Below, piece after piece: positions 19,921-28,623 of a DNA stretch of 64,000 nt. The DNA is taken from positions 124,001 through 188,000 of the forward strand of contig NZ_JAATVV010000006.1 in assembly GCF_013184775.1 (NCBI RefSeq), given 5' to 3'. Position 1 is the stretch's first letter; each line of letters opens with the position of its first letter. The translations under genes were made by a program, and so were the position numbers. Source of the stretch: Martelella sp. HB161492 (GTDB taxonomy: Bacteria > Pseudomonadota > Alphaproteobacteria > Rhizobiales > Rhizobiaceae). The notes beneath the pieces were generated by a model, which saw nothing but the letters and a program-made list of their open reading frames with translations, was not told the origin of the DNA and did no database searches.

Positions 19921-19950
19921 CAATTCTGACGAAATCTGACCAATTCTGAC
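19921..19950 (+). promoter_or_regulatory. Three 10-bp direct repeats (candidate response-regulator site)
   Basis: CAATTCTGAC, GAAATCTGAC and CAATTCTGAC follow each other without spacer (consensus NAANTCTGAC). They lie 87 bp upstream of the tpsA start and about 107 bp upstream of the histidine kinase start. Helically phased 10-bp direct repeats are the usual binding mode of OmpR-family regulators, and one is encoded just downstream (21514-22215). That it binds here is inference. Confidence 0.6.
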
Positions 19951-20056
19951 AGCGGGCAGACGCAACCTCCGATCTGGGTCGAAAAGCACGTTGTTTCGCG
20001 CAGTTGTTGCTCTTATGCCGCTTGCGCCGGAATTCGACGTCAGGCATGTCTTGGCG

Positions 20057-21517
20057 ATGCTGGATCTCAAGACTTTATTGCTGTTCGGGTCGGTGGCCGC
20101 AGCCTTGCAGGCCGCAGCCTGGCTTTTGATCTGGCGGGTCTGGCAGCAATTCTATGAATTGCGGGATCTGGCCATCGGCTTCGTGTCGATCGCCATCGGC
20201 CTGGCGCTGTTCCTGTTGCGCGACCCCGAACCGTCACGCGTCCAGATTTTCTTCGACAATATGTTCATCAAGGTCGGTGTGGTGGCGTTTGCCGATGGAA
20301 TGTCGCGTTTTCTTGGCCAGCCCGGCTTTCGCCGACTGGCGGCATGGTGCCTTGTCATCCATATGACGCTCTGGCTGCTGGCGCTCGTCTACTATCCGGG
20401 GGATCTGGCGCTGCGGCTTCATTTGTCGGCGGCCTTCACCCTCGTCATCTTTGGTATGATGATCCACAGCCTCTGGATCGACCAAACCCTTCCCGCTGCT
20501 CTCAAGTGGACCGGCATCGTTCTCCTGGCCGGGCATATCGGCATAGACCTCCTGCAAAGCGCGCTCGTCTACTGGTGGCCGGTGACCGTGGACGCCGGGC
20601 CGGTGATCAGCAATGTCAATGCCTGGTATTTCTTCGAGAGCATCATCTTCATGTCGGCCTTCTATATCTGCCTCCTGTTCATGCTTGGCATCCGGCTGAA
20701 CCAGGATCTGCTTGACCGCAATCGAACATTGTCGATGGAGATCGCGACCCGCCGCCGCCTGCAGGCCGAGCTTTCGACCAGTCTTGCGGCAGAACGGGCA
20801 AGCCGCGAAGAGCAGCAGCAGCTGGTACACACGGTCAGCCATGAATTCCGCACACCGCTTGCCGCGATCCGCTATGCCGGCGAAATGCTGGAAATGCTTA
20901 TCGAGCAGCCCTCCGAGACCATCCGCAAGCGCCTGCAGGGTATTGACGAATCCGTCACCCGGATGACGATGCTGATCGACAAGTTTCTCGATAGCGAGCG
21001 GCTGATCGGCGGTGCTCCGGAAACCGAAACTATCGATTTTTCCACGCTGGCCGAAAATGTCCGAAATCATTTCGACCGGGTGGAGCAGGCAAGCCGGCTT
21101 CGCTTTACCGTTGCCGATGATCTTCCTGAATATCATGCGGATGTCGAAATGCTTTGGACCATCATCGTCAATCTGGTCGACAATGCGCTGAAATATTCGC
21201 CGTTCGACAGGCCGGTAGAGCTCGGCTTCCTGGCGCGCAATGATCTGCTGATCATAGAGGTGAGGGACAGGGGCATCGGCGTGCCGCGGGCCGAGACCGC
21301 TGAGGTCGGCCGGCGCTTTTTCCGGGCGTCCAATACCGGCACCATACCGGGGACTGGTCTTGGCCTTAATACCTGCTGCCGATTGGCGGGTTATCATGGC
21401 GGAACGGTGCTGCTCTATCGGCGCTTCGGCGGCGGAACAACGGCGGTGGTGCAGTTGCCGTTACCGGGCATGAGCCCGGCACGTGAGGGCATGGGGGAGG
21501 AGCCGTTACCGACATGA
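20057..21517 (+). CDS. Membrane sensor histidine kinase
   Basis: A 486-aa kinase. Residues 1-213 form about seven hydrophobic helices with little periplasmic domain. A short coiled coil (about 215-255) leads to the dimerisation box VSHEFRTPLAA with phospho-acceptor His262. The ATPase domain has the N-box NLVDNALKYSP, G1 DRGIGVP and G2 GTGLGL. It should autophosphorylate in response to a membrane signal and pass the phosphate to the regulator encoded next. The ATG at 20057 starts directly before the first helix; ATG 20015 and TTG 19991 are possible alternatives. It is divergent from tpsA across a 222-bp region. Confidence 0.92.
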   Translation: MLDLKTLLLFGSVAAALQAAAWLLIWRVWQQFYELRDLAIGFVSIAIGLALFLLRDPEPSRVQIFFDNMFIKVGVVAFADGMSRFLGQPGFRRLAAWCLVIHMTLWLLALVYYPGDLALRLHLSAAFTLVIFGMMIHSLWIDQTLPAALKWTGIVLLAGHIGIDLLQSALVYWWPVTVDAGPVISNVNAWYFFESIIFMSAFYICLLFMLGIRLNQDLLDRNRTLSMEIATRRRLQAELSTSLAAERASREEQQQLVHTVSHEFRTPLAAIRYAGEMLEMLIEQPSETIRKRLQGIDESVTRMTMLIDKFLDSERLIGGAPETETIDFSTLAENVRNHFDRVEQASRLRFTVADDLPEYHADVEMLWTIIVNLVDNALKYSPFDRPVELGFLARNDLLIIEVRDRGIGVPRAETAEVGRRFFRASNTGTIPGTGLGLNTCCRLAGYHGGTVLLYRRFGGGTTAVVQLPLPGMSPAREGMGEEPLPT

Positions 21518-22215
21518 GCACCATTCTGGTCATCGAGGACGAGGCGTTCCTGCGCACCGATCTCGTCGATTATCTCTGCCTGCACGGCTATGAGGCTGTC
21601 GGTGTCGAAACGGCGGCTGCGATGCAGGCTGTGCTCGATACACCGTGGCGGCCGAACGTCATCATCCTCGATATCGCGCTGCCGGACGGCAATGGCTTCA
21701 ATATTGCCCGCAGGCTGCGCGAGACGGACGATGCCGGGATCATCATGCTGACGGCCCATGGCGATGCGGAAAGCAGGGTGCGCGGTTTTGAAAGCGGCGC
21801 CGACATCTATCTGGTCAAGAATACAAGCCTCAGGGAAATCCTTGCCGCCGTGCAGAGCCTGCTGCGCAGGCTGCCGCGCCGCGATGGCGAAACGAAAGCC
21901 GGTCGTGAATGGGTGCTGGACAATGCGGCCTGGCAGCTTGTTTCGCCCGAGGGCAAGCACATCCGGCTGACGGCAACCGAACGGGACTTCCTGTCGGTGC
22001 TGATTGAAAGCGCGGGCAACCCCTGTTCGCGTGAGATGCTTTATGGCCGGCTTGCCACACGCCAGACGCCTTTCGACAATCGCCATCTCGATGCCGTCGT
22101 CAGCCGTCTTCGCCGCAAGATCGAAAACGAAATCGGCACGGAGACGCCAATCCGTTCGACCTACGGCATTGGCTATTCCTTCAGCGCTCCGGCCAGGATC
22201 AAGCTCGGCGGGTGA
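21514..22215 (+). CDS. OmpR/PhoB-family response regulator
   Basis: A 233-aa protein. The receiver domain (1-115) has the acidic pair in VIEDE, phosphorylatable Asp53 (IILDIALPDG), Thr80 and Lys102. The C-terminal winged helix (about 125-230) has ATERDFL and VSRLRRKIE, then YGIGYSF. The usual Pro after the conserved Lys is replaced by Asn (VKNTS). It overlaps the kinase stop by 4 bp (ATGA). It probably controls the adjacent tpsA/tpsB genes, given three 10-bp repeats in their promoter region, and possibly the lipoprotein gene downstream. Confidence 0.93.
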   Translation: MSTILVIEDEAFLRTDLVDYLCLHGYEAVGVETAAAMQAVLDTPWRPNVIILDIALPDGNGFNIARRLRETDDAGIIMLTAHGDAESRVRGFESGADIYLVKNTSLREILAAVQSLLRRLPRRDGETKAGREWVLDNAAWQLVSPEGKHIRLTATERDFLSVLIESAGNPCSREMLYGRLATRQTPFDNRHLDAVVSRLRRKIENEIGTETPIRSTYGIGYSFSAPARIKLGG

Positions 22216-22330
22216 GGGGCACCGGAAAACGCAGCGAGGTGCAAAATCGCGAGGTCATTCATACGGTCCCAGGCTGCATTTATATTTGATATATATACAA
22301 AATATATTTTAAAATCATAGTATAAAATGA

Positions 22331-22351
22331 AATTCCTCGAAGGGAGGAATT
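22331..22351 (+). promoter_or_regulatory. 8-bp hairpin enclosing the ribosome binding site of the small lipoprotein gene
   Basis: AATTCCTC (22331-22338) pairs perfectly with GAGGAATT (22344-22351) around GAAGG. The Shine-Dalgarno GGGAGG (22342-22347) lies in the loop and 3' arm, 8 nt before the TTG start. Upstream 22270-22330 is very AT-rich with TATA-like elements. Confidence 0.6.
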
Positions 22352-22355
22352 CGCT

Positions 22356-22637
22356 TTGCTTTATGATGGAAGAATTCGCGGCGTCCGTTTTGGTCGCAAA
22401 TTGTACGGCGCATTTGCCTTAAGCATCGTTTTGGTCACATCCTGTTTGGCCCAGGACGGACATGATGGCGGCGACGGCACTGCGAATATGCCCGGCTGCC
22501 CAGGTGGTACCCAGGTATCGCCGGACGGCAAATTCTATCTTCCCGATACGACTGTGGAATGCAATCCGAGTGCGGATGACCGCAAGACTAAGGGGGCAAA
22601 TTCGGGCAATCCGGGACCGGAAATGCCATTCGGGTGA
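22356..22637 (+). CDS. Small putative lipoprotein, TTG start
   Basis: A 93-aa protein I cannot assign to a family. A basic n-region and hydrophobic core (AFALSIVLVTSC) end in a lipobox-like VTSC, so Cys30 is the probable lipidation site. The mature part is Gly/Asp/Pro-rich and holds two further cysteines (MPGCPGG and VECNPS) that could form a disulfide. The start is TTG at 22356, supported by GGGAGG 8 nt upstream. It follows the two-component genes by 140 bp and has its own AT-rich promoter region. The ribosome site is enclosed by a hairpin, suggesting translational control. Confidence 0.65.
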   Translation: MLYDGRIRGVRFGRKLYGAFALSIVLVTSCLAQDGHDGGDGTANMPGCPGGTQVSPDGKFYLPDTTVECNPSADDRKTKGANSGNPGPEMPFG

Positions 22638-22802
22638 GCATGCGTCGTCTCCGGGCTCGCATAGGGCTGCACAGCCGCATTGCGGGCAGCCATCGGCATA
22701 ACCGGCAAGTCTGAGAAGATCATGGGCGGTTCAGGTCCGCACGAAAGGCCTTCAGCCCATGACCACGCCTTCGGTCGGCGGGTTGATCACACCGCCAATG
22801 CC

Positions 22803-23837
22803 TCATGCCGGAAGACGGCAGCCTGCCTTGTCAAAGCAATGCGTGCTGCCCGGTCGTGCCGCCAGGGCGATCGGCATTCCTGGCGACAGCGTCGCGCCGG
22901 CCGGCAACTCGATGATGACGGTGCCATGGCCTTCGACATCGGCATGAACGAGGCGGGCATTACCGAGATATTCGGTCAGGCGCACGGTTGCCGCAATCGG
23001 CCCGACGCCATTTTCGGCGATCACCAGCGCATCGGGGCGGATGCCGCAATGCTGTGCTGCCGCCGGCAGCGCAAACGCTGCTCGCAGGGCTTCAAACCCG
23101 TCCGTCAACGTGAAGATGTTCATCTTCGGTGCACCGATGAATTGTGCGGCGAAGAGGTTTTCCGGCCGCTCGTAAAGGTCATGCGGCGTGCCCACCTGTT
23201 CGATCCGGCCGTCACGCAGAAGCACGATCTTGTCGGCGAGCGTCATCGCTTCCACCTGATCATGGGTGACGTAGATCATGGTCCGCCCGAGGCGCTGATG
23301 CAGTTCGGAAATCTGCGTGCGCATGTGAACCCGTAGCTCGGCATCGAGGTTCGACAGCGGCTCATCGAACAGGAAGGTTTCCGGCTGGGCGACAATGGCC
23401 CGGCCGATGGCGACGCGCTGGCGCTGGCCGCCGGACAGCTCGCGCGGGAAGCGCGCCTTGAGCTTGTCGAGCTGCAGCATGGTCACGGCCTCATCGACCA
23501 GCCGCGTGATGTCGTCCTTCGGTGTCTTGCGGACCTTGAGCCCGAAGGCGATGTTTTCCTCGACGGTCAGATGCGGGTAGAGCGCATAGGATTGGAACAC
23601 CATGGCGACGCCGCGTTTTGCCGGTGCGACATCGTTCATCCGGCGGCCGCCGATTTCAAGCGTTCCGCCGCTGATATCCTCAAGTCCGGCGACCATGCGC
23701 AAAAGGGTCGACTTGCCGCAACCCGACGGGCCGACAAAGACGCAGAATTCGCCGTCCTCGATGGCGAGATCAATCCCCTTGATGATCTCTGTCGCGCCAT
23801 ATGATTTCTTCAGCGCTTTCAGTTCAAGCTTTGCCAT
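22803..23837 (-). CDS. Sugar ABC transporter ATP-binding protein (UgpC/MalK type)
   Basis: A 344-aa ATPase energising import by the two permeases upstream in the operon. It has Walker [10 protein letters not shown], signature [14 protein letters not shown], Walker [14 protein letters not shown], the switch His in VTHD, and a C-terminal TOBE-like domain typical of the MalK/UgpC subfamily (about 240-340). The ATG at 23837 follows GGAGTAACACC. It begins 4 bp after the FAD oxidoreductase stop and is the last gene of the operon. Confidence 0.95.
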   Translation of the reverse strand: MAKLELKALKKSYGATEIIKGIDLAIEDGEFCVFVGPSGCGKSTLLRMVAGLEDISGGTLEIGGRRMNDVAPAKRGVAMVFQSYALYPHLTVEENIAFGLKVRKTPKDDITRLVDEAVTMLQLDKLKARFPRELSGGQRQRVAIGRAIVAQPETFLFDEPLSNLDAELRVHMRTQISELHQRLGRTMIYVTHDQVEAMTLADKIVLLRDGRIEQVGTPHDLYERPENLFAAQFIGAPKMNIFTLTDGFEALRAAFALPAAAQHCGIRPDALVIAENGVGPIAATVRLTEYLGNARLVHADVEGHGTVIIELPAGATLSPGMPIALAARPGSTHCFDKAGCRLPA

Positions 23838-23841
23838 GGTG

Positions 23842-25458
23842 TTACTCCACGCGTCCAAACAGTTCGAGCCTTGGGGTTTCGCGCACCTCCTTCGGCCATG
23901 CGAGCGGCACGTCAAAGGTCTCGGTGAGCAGTGTCTGGAAGGCTGAGCGCAGGGCCTTCGTCTCGTGAATGCCACGTGGCGAAACGGCCCTGTCTAGGCA
24001 GAAGGCGGCCAGTGCACCGACGCTTTCGCCAATGTTCCATTCCACCGGATGCAGGCGATAGCAGCCATTCGTCAGGTGGGTGGTGCCGATGTTCTTGCAG
24101 GCCGGCAGCAGGTTCTCCACCCGGGTCGGGATCAGGCTGCCAAGCGGGATCTGGAACGGCCAGTTGGCAATATCGACATAGTTGCGCGGCGCCGTCGAAG
24201 GATGAAGGTCGATCCGGTAGGAGCCGACACCGACACTGTCTTCGAACTGTTCAGCGCCTGTCATGCCTTTCCGCGCATCAATACCGACATGGTTCTCGGT
24301 GATGGTGAACAGCGCCTTGATGCGTCGGCTCTCGCGGATATAGGGGGCAATGGTCAGCCCGTCGAGCGTGCCCATCACCGCACCGGCCGGTTTCAGCCCG
24401 CGATAGCCGTAGCCGCCGTCATGGCGCGGGGCTTCGGTCTGCATCCAGTAGAGCATGGACAGTGACAGCTGGCGCGCGCCTTCAAGATGTTTCTTAGCTT
24501 CCGCCGGCGAGACGCCGACAAGCGGACCGCCGCAATAGTCGATCTGTGGCCAGTTGACGAGGCAGATATCGGAGGGGTAACGCCCGGCCAGGTGATTGCG
24601 GCGGGCGAAGATCCGGCGATAGTGCCAGTTGTCGGGGGCAAAGCGGCTGTCGCTGTCGCCAACGAAAAGCGGCCGCTCATCGGCTTCCAGGGTGACCGGA
24701 TTGGGACCGATGAAGGACAGCTGCCGGTCGGGCCAGAAATCGAGCTTGAAATCGTGCCAGTCGTCGTAATCGCGCGGCCGGGCGATCGTGTGATCTTCGT
24801 CGGGGTGATAGCTCATGGCGAAGCACCAGCTCACGGCCTGCTGGTCCATCGGGTCTGCAGGGCCCGGAAGCGCGTTGGGCTCGCCAGTGTCCGCCTGCGA
24901 TTCCGCGCCGATCACATGTTCAACGCCGCCCAGCTCCAGCAGATCGCCGAGCTCGGTCGCATCGACAAAGTAGCGGCCCGTCAGAACCATGTCGCCATGC
25001 TCGGCCGAGGTGACGGTGATCGCCCGGAAACGGTTTCCGTCCGTCTCGACCGCGATCGGCTTCGTATTCAAAAGCACCGTCAGCCGGCCGGTTGCAAACC
25101 AGGGGGCGAGCAATGCCTCGATGGCGGCAAGGCCAGCGCGCGGTTCGGCGCAGAGCGGTGAAACATTGCCAAGCCCGGGATTGAGCAGCGGATCGTTCAG
25201 GGCTTCCTGCGTAAGCGGATAGAAATCGCGGTAATATTCGCGGATCAGCCGCCGGAGCGCACGATAGCTCGCGGTCGATCCGGTCTCGATCCAGGGATTT
25301 TCATCCGGTGGTACAGCCTGGGTCGTCAGCTGACCGCCAAGCCATTTGAACTCTTCCGTCAGGATGACGCTGCGTCCGAGCTTCAGCGCGGAAAGGGCAG
25401 CGGCAACGCCGCCAAGTCCGCCGCCGATGATGACGAGATCAGAGCCAAGCTCTTTCAT
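23842..25458 (-). CDS. FAD-dependent oxidoreductase (FAD_oxidored family)
   Basis: A 538-aa flavoprotein. The Rossmann GGGLGG (12-17) binds [16 protein letters not shown] and the C-terminal [19 protein letters not shown] are typical of the FAD_oxidored/DUF family often placed in carbohydrate operons. Substrate is unknown. It is embedded between permease and ATPase genes of a sugar importer (4-bp gaps on both sides), so it probably acts on the imported compound. No signal peptide, hence cytoplasmic. The ATG at 25458 overlaps nothing and leaves a tight operon gap. Confidence 0.9.
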   Translation of the reverse strand: MKELGSDLVIIGGGLGGVAAALSALKLGRSVILTEEFKWLGGQLTTQAVPPDENPWIETGSTASYRALRRLIREYYRDFYPLTQEALNDPLLNPGLGNVSPLCAEPRAGLAAIEALLAPWFATGRLTVLLNTKPIAVETDGNRFRAITVTSAEHGDMVLTGRYFVDATELGDLLELGGVEHVIGAESQADTGEPNALPGPADPMDQQAVSWCFAMSYHPDEDHTIARPRDYDDWHDFKLDFWPDRQLSFIGPNPVTLEADERPLFVGDSDSRFAPDNWHYRRIFARRNHLAGRYPSDICLVNWPQIDYCGGPLVGVSPAEAKKHLEGARQLSLSMLYWMQTEAPRHDGGYGYRGLKPAGAVMGTLDGLTIAPYIRESRRIKALFTITENHVGIDARKGMTGAEQFEDSVGVGSYRIDLHPSTAPRNYVDIANWPFQIPLGSLIPTRVENLLPACKNIGTTHLTNGCYRLHPVEWNIGESVGALAAFCLDRAVSPRGIHETKALRSAFQTLLTETFDVPLAWPKEVRETPRLELFGRVE

Positions 25459-25462
25459 TTCA

Positions 25463-26305
25463 TTATCCTTTCACGCCAGACATGGCGAAACTTTCAACGA
25501 TCTGGCGCTGCGCCAGAATGTAGACGATGAGCATGGGGACGACGGCCATCGCGGTGGCCGCAAGCTGGAGATTCCAGAGCGGCAGGCCATAGGTGTCGGT
25601 GAAATTCGCAAGCGCGAGCGGCAGGGTGAAGAGCTTGATGTCGTTCACGAAAACCAGCGGCTCGAGAAACAGGTTCCAGGAAAACAGGAAGGTGATGATG
25701 CCCACCGCCGAGAGCGCCGGCTTCGACAGCGGCAAGGCGACCTTGAAATAGACGCCAAACCGCGAGAGCCCGTCCATCCGTCCGGCTTCTTCCAGTTCCT
25801 TCGGCAGTGCCAGGAAATACTGCCGCATCAGGAAGGTCGCCATCACGCCCTGCGAACCGAATATTGGCAGCAGGATCAGCGGCATGTGCGTGTTCATCAG
25901 GCCCAGCGCCTTCATCAGGAAAAAGTTCGGAATGATGGTGACTTCTTCAGGCATCATCAGCGCCGAAATCAGCATCAGCAGGACAAGTCCGCTGCCGGCG
26001 AAGCGCAGCCGGGCCAGCGCATAGCCCGCCAGCGACGAGAGAAACAGCGTCAGTCCGGTGACCACCACGGCGATATAGAGCGAGTTGAAATATTGCCGGG
26101 CGAAGGGCTGATAGGCGAAGACCTGCGGAAAGTTCTCGAAATGCGGGACGGCGGGAATGAGGGCGGCGGAGGAGAATACGTCCGCCTGGCCCTTGATCGA
26201 TCCCGACAGCATCCAGATGAAGGGAAAGACAAAGGGAATGGCCAGTGCCGCAAGCCCGAGGACCCAGCAGATCCGGGTGATTTTCTGGTGTTGGCGATAG
26301 GTCAT
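25463..26305 (-). CDS. Carbohydrate ABC transporter permease (MalG type)
   Basis: A 280-aa inner-membrane protein with six predicted helices. The cytoplasmic EAA loop reads EELEEAGRMDG-like (KELEEAGRMDGLSRFGVYF) and docks to the ATPase. It pairs with the preceding permease, whose stop it overlaps by 4 bp. Confidence 0.94.
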   Translation of the reverse strand: MTYRQHQKITRICWVLGLAALAIPFVFPFIWMLSGSIKGQADVFSSAALIPAVPHFENFPQVFAYQPFARQYFNSLYIAVVVTGLTLFLSSLAGYALARLRFAGSGLVLLMLISALMMPEEVTIIPNFFLMKALGLMNTHMPLILLPIFGSQGVMATFLMRQYFLALPKELEEAGRMDGLSRFGVYFKVALPLSKPALSAVGIITFLFSWNLFLEPLVFVNDIKLFTLPLALANFTDTYGLPLWNLQLAATAMAVVPMLIVYILAQRQIVESFAMSGVKG

Positions 26306-27201
26306 TTGCGTGCCGCCTTCAAAAGCATTTGCAGGATGGTCAGCGCCAGGATCAGAACGAAGAGGACGACGGCGAGCGCTGCGGCATAGCCGGTATTGAA
26401 GAATTTGAAGCCCTGTTCGTAGATGTAGAAGGCCAGCACCAGCGTGGCGTTCTGAGGTCCACCGCCGGTCATGAGATAGATATGATCGAAGACCTTGAGC
26501 GAGCCGACAACGGTGATCACCATGATGACGAGCGTCGTCGGCGCCAGCAGCGGCCAGGTGATCCGGCGGAAGATGTCCCAGCCATTCGCCCCTTCGAGCC
26601 GCGCGGCCTCCTCATAATCGCGCGGGATGGATTGCAGCGCGGCGATATAGAGGATCATGTTGAGGCCGACGGTCTTCAGCACGCGCGTGATGATCACGGA
26701 AAACATCGCCCAGCCCGGCTGATGCAGCCAGTTGGGGCCATCAATGCCGAACAGGCCGAGCGCCCGGTTCACCGCGCCGCTCTCATGCTGCAGCAGGAAG
26801 GTCCAGATGATCGCCCAGGCCACCGCCGAGGTGATCACCGGCGCGAAGAAGACGGTGCGGAAGATCACCACGCCGCGCATCGGTTTGCAAAGCGCCAGCG
26901 CCAGGCCGAGTGCCAGCGCCATGTTGAGCGGCACCAGCCCGGCAGCGAAGATCAGCGAATTGCCGAGCACATGCCAGAAGGTGTCGTTGGCGGTGAGCGC
27001 ATCAACGTAATTTTCCATACCGACGAAGCGTGACTTCTGACTGAGCAGGTTCCATTCGGTGGTGGAATAGTAGAACACGGCCACCAGCGGTCCGACGAAG
27101 AAGATCAGGAAGCCGGTGAGGATCGGGCTGACAAACAGCCAGCCGGCAATGGCCTCGCGTGTCCTGAGGGACAGGGACGGGTCCCGTTCGGCAGCCGACA
27201 T
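26302..27201 (-). CDS. Carbohydrate ABC transporter permease (MalF type)
   Basis: A 299-aa permease with six helices and the EAA loop DYEEAARLEGANGWDIFRR. It forms the heterodimeric channel with the next gene product. It lies 136 bp after the solute-binding protein gene, the gap holding a hairpin (27277-27297) that may set the binding protein to permease expression ratio. Confidence 0.94.
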   Translation of the reverse strand: MSAAERDPSLSLRTREAIAGWLFVSPILTGFLIFFVGPLVAVFYYSTTEWNLLSQKSRFVGMENYVDALTANDTFWHVLGNSLIFAAGLVPLNMALALGLALALCKPMRGVVIFRTVFFAPVITSAVAWAIIWTFLLQHESGAVNRALGLFGIDGPNWLHQPGWAMFSVIITRVLKTVGLNMILYIAALQSIPRDYEEAARLEGANGWDIFRRITWPLLAPTTLVIMVITVVGSLKVFDHIYLMTGGGPQNATLVLAFYIYEQGFKFFNTGYAAALAVVLFVLILALTILQMLLKAARK

Positions 27202-27276
27202 GATGCGCCTCCCTTTCTGCCAGATGGGTTTTGTGGTTACGAGCCGGTACGCAGGTCGCGGACGGGCGGTTTCAGA

Positions 27277-27297
27277 ACCGGCCGCAGCTCGGCCGGT
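27277..27297 (-). terminator. Intercistronic hairpin after the sugar-binding protein gene
   Basis: ACCGGCCG and CGGCCGGT form an 8-bp perfect stem with a 5-nt loop. There is no T-run. It probably works as an mRNA stabiliser or partial terminator rather than a full stop, because the permease genes follow on the same strand. Confidence 0.5.
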
Positions 27298-27337
27298 CCT
27301 GTCTTTCCGGCTGGTGCCGAGGCACCGGCACGGGCCA

Positions 27338-28591
27338 TCACTTCAAGAGCGGCTGGATATCCTTGCAGAGCTTGTCGAGCACCGCCTTCACATTGGCGTC
27401 CGGTGCCCAGAGCGCATCGAAATCGGGCCGGGCCTCGGCTTCGATCTGCGGATAGTTGACGCTGTTGGGCAGCACGCTGCCAGCCTCGATGCCTGCCGCG
27501 ACAATCTCCATCTGTTCCGGCGTGACCGCCGGATTGGAGGACAGGAAAGCCTCGCTCTGCAGCACCGATTTGCGCGCCGGCGGGAAGAATTCCGCCATTT
27601 TTGCAACATTGTCCTTGTCGGTCATGTAAGCGAGGAATTCAGCGGCGAGTTCCTTGTTCTTGCCCTGGGCAAAGGCAACGATGGCCGCCTGGCCAACCGT
27701 CTGCGCATCACCCGCAGGGCCTTTCGGCAGCGGTACAATCCCCCAGTCGAAACCGGCATCGGCAAGTTTGGAGACCCGCGACAGCTGCGTCATGGTCAGC
27801 GCCGACTTTCCGGAGAAGAAGTCGCCCTGCTCACCGGGCGGAACCGTCGAACCGTCCTTGTAAACCATATCGTGGAACAGGGTGACGGCTTCAACGGCAT
27901 CATCACTGTTCAGCGTGCAGGTGCCGTCAGACCAGGCTTCGCCGCCATAGGCCCTGACGATCGGCATGAGATTGTGCATCACCCGGGCGCCATAGCCCTG
28001 GCCATCGACGGTTTCGTAGCCCCAGATGCCGGCATCGGCATCGCGCAGGGCAGCCGCATCGGCCTTGAGCTGCTCCCAGGTCCAGCTGCCATCGGCGACA
28101 CGTTCGCTCGGCGTTTCCAGCCCGGCGGCGTCATAGAGCGACTTGTTGTAGTAGATCAGGAAAGGCGAGGTCGAAAAGGGCACACCATAAACGGCATCGC
28201 CGCTGGTCCACAGTCCCATCGCCGGCTTGGAGAAATCGGCATAGTCGTAACCCGCAGTGTCGTTCAGCGTTTTCGACACGTCGACCAGCGTACCGGCGTC
28301 GACAAAGGCGGGGCCGGAATTCTCCAGAAGCCAGCCGAGATCGGGCGGATTGCCGCCAGCGAGCTGAAGCGTGATCTTCTGCACATAGTCGTTGAAGGGA
28401 ATGGTGTCGAATTTGACCGTGACGTCCGGATGGGTTTCGGCAAAGCCGGCGGCAATCGCGTTCAGCATGTCGAGATGCGGCTGGCTGCCGGTCCACACGG
28501 TGAAGCGAAGTTCGGTTGCATTGGCGGCTGTCGTCAGGGCTCCGCAGAGCGCTGTCGCTATGATTAACCGCTTAATCAATTTGGTCTGCAT
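27338..28591 (-). CDS. Extracellular solute-binding protein, family 1 (sugar type)
   Basis: A 417-aa periplasmic receptor. Signal peptide KLIKRLIIATALCGALTTAANA, mature protein from about residue 24 (TELRFTVWTG). The SBP_bac_1 fold is indicated by FAQGKNKELAAEFL near the C-terminal third. It delivers a sugar or polyol to the MalFG-type permeases encoded downstream. The ATG at 28591 is preceded by GGGAGAAGAGAAC; it is 28 bp after the LacI regulator stop. Codons 5-11 overlap a palindromic operator-like site (28560-28579). Confidence 0.94.
   Translation of the reverse strand: MQTKLIKRLIIATALCGALTTAANATELRFTVWTGSQPHLDMLNAIAAGFAETHPDVTVKFDTIPFNDYVQKITLQLAGGNPPDLGWLLENSGPAFVDAGTLVDVSKTLNDTAGYDYADFSKPAMGLWTSGDAVYGVPFSTSPFLIYYNKSLYDAAGLETPSERVADGSWTWEQLKADAAALRDADAGIWGYETVDGQGYGARVMHNLMPIVRAYGGEAWSDGTCTLNSDDAVEAVTLFHDMVYKDGSTVPPGEQGDFFSGKSALTMTQLSRVSKLADAGFDWGIVPLPKGPAGDAQTVGQAAIVAFAQGKNKELAAEFLAYMTDKDNVAKMAEFFPPARKSVLQSEAFLSSNPAVTPEQMEIVAAGIEAGSVLPNSVNYPQIEAEARPDFDALWAPDANVKAVLDKLCKDIQPLLK
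28560..28579 (-). promoter_or_regulatory. Candidate LacI operator O2, inside the binding-protein gene
   Basis: TTGATTAAGCGGTTAATCAT on the minus strand. Arms TGATTAA/TTAATCA are perfect, and the first 11 bases are identical to O1 upstream of lacI. It lies at codons 5-11 of the solute-binding protein gene, 10-29 bp after its start. Confidence 0.65.
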
Positions 28592-28606
28592 GTTCTCTTC
28601 TCCCAC

Positions 28607-28623
28607 TTATTAAGTCTTATCAA
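28607..28623 (-). promoter_or_regulatory. Possible degenerate third operator at lacI stop/binding-protein start
   Basis: TTGATAAGACTTAATAA on the minus strand shares the TTGAT half-site but has an imperfect second arm. It lies 15 bp upstream of the binding-protein ATG, the same distance as O1 from the lacI start. Weak on its own. Confidence 0.3.

Noticed and set aside
20234-21397. 387-codon minus-strand open frame
   Set aside because: Antisense to the histidine kinase, which shows all catalytic boxes.
27116-28567. 483-codon plus-strand open frame
   Set aside because: Antisense to the sugar-binding protein gene, with no family features.
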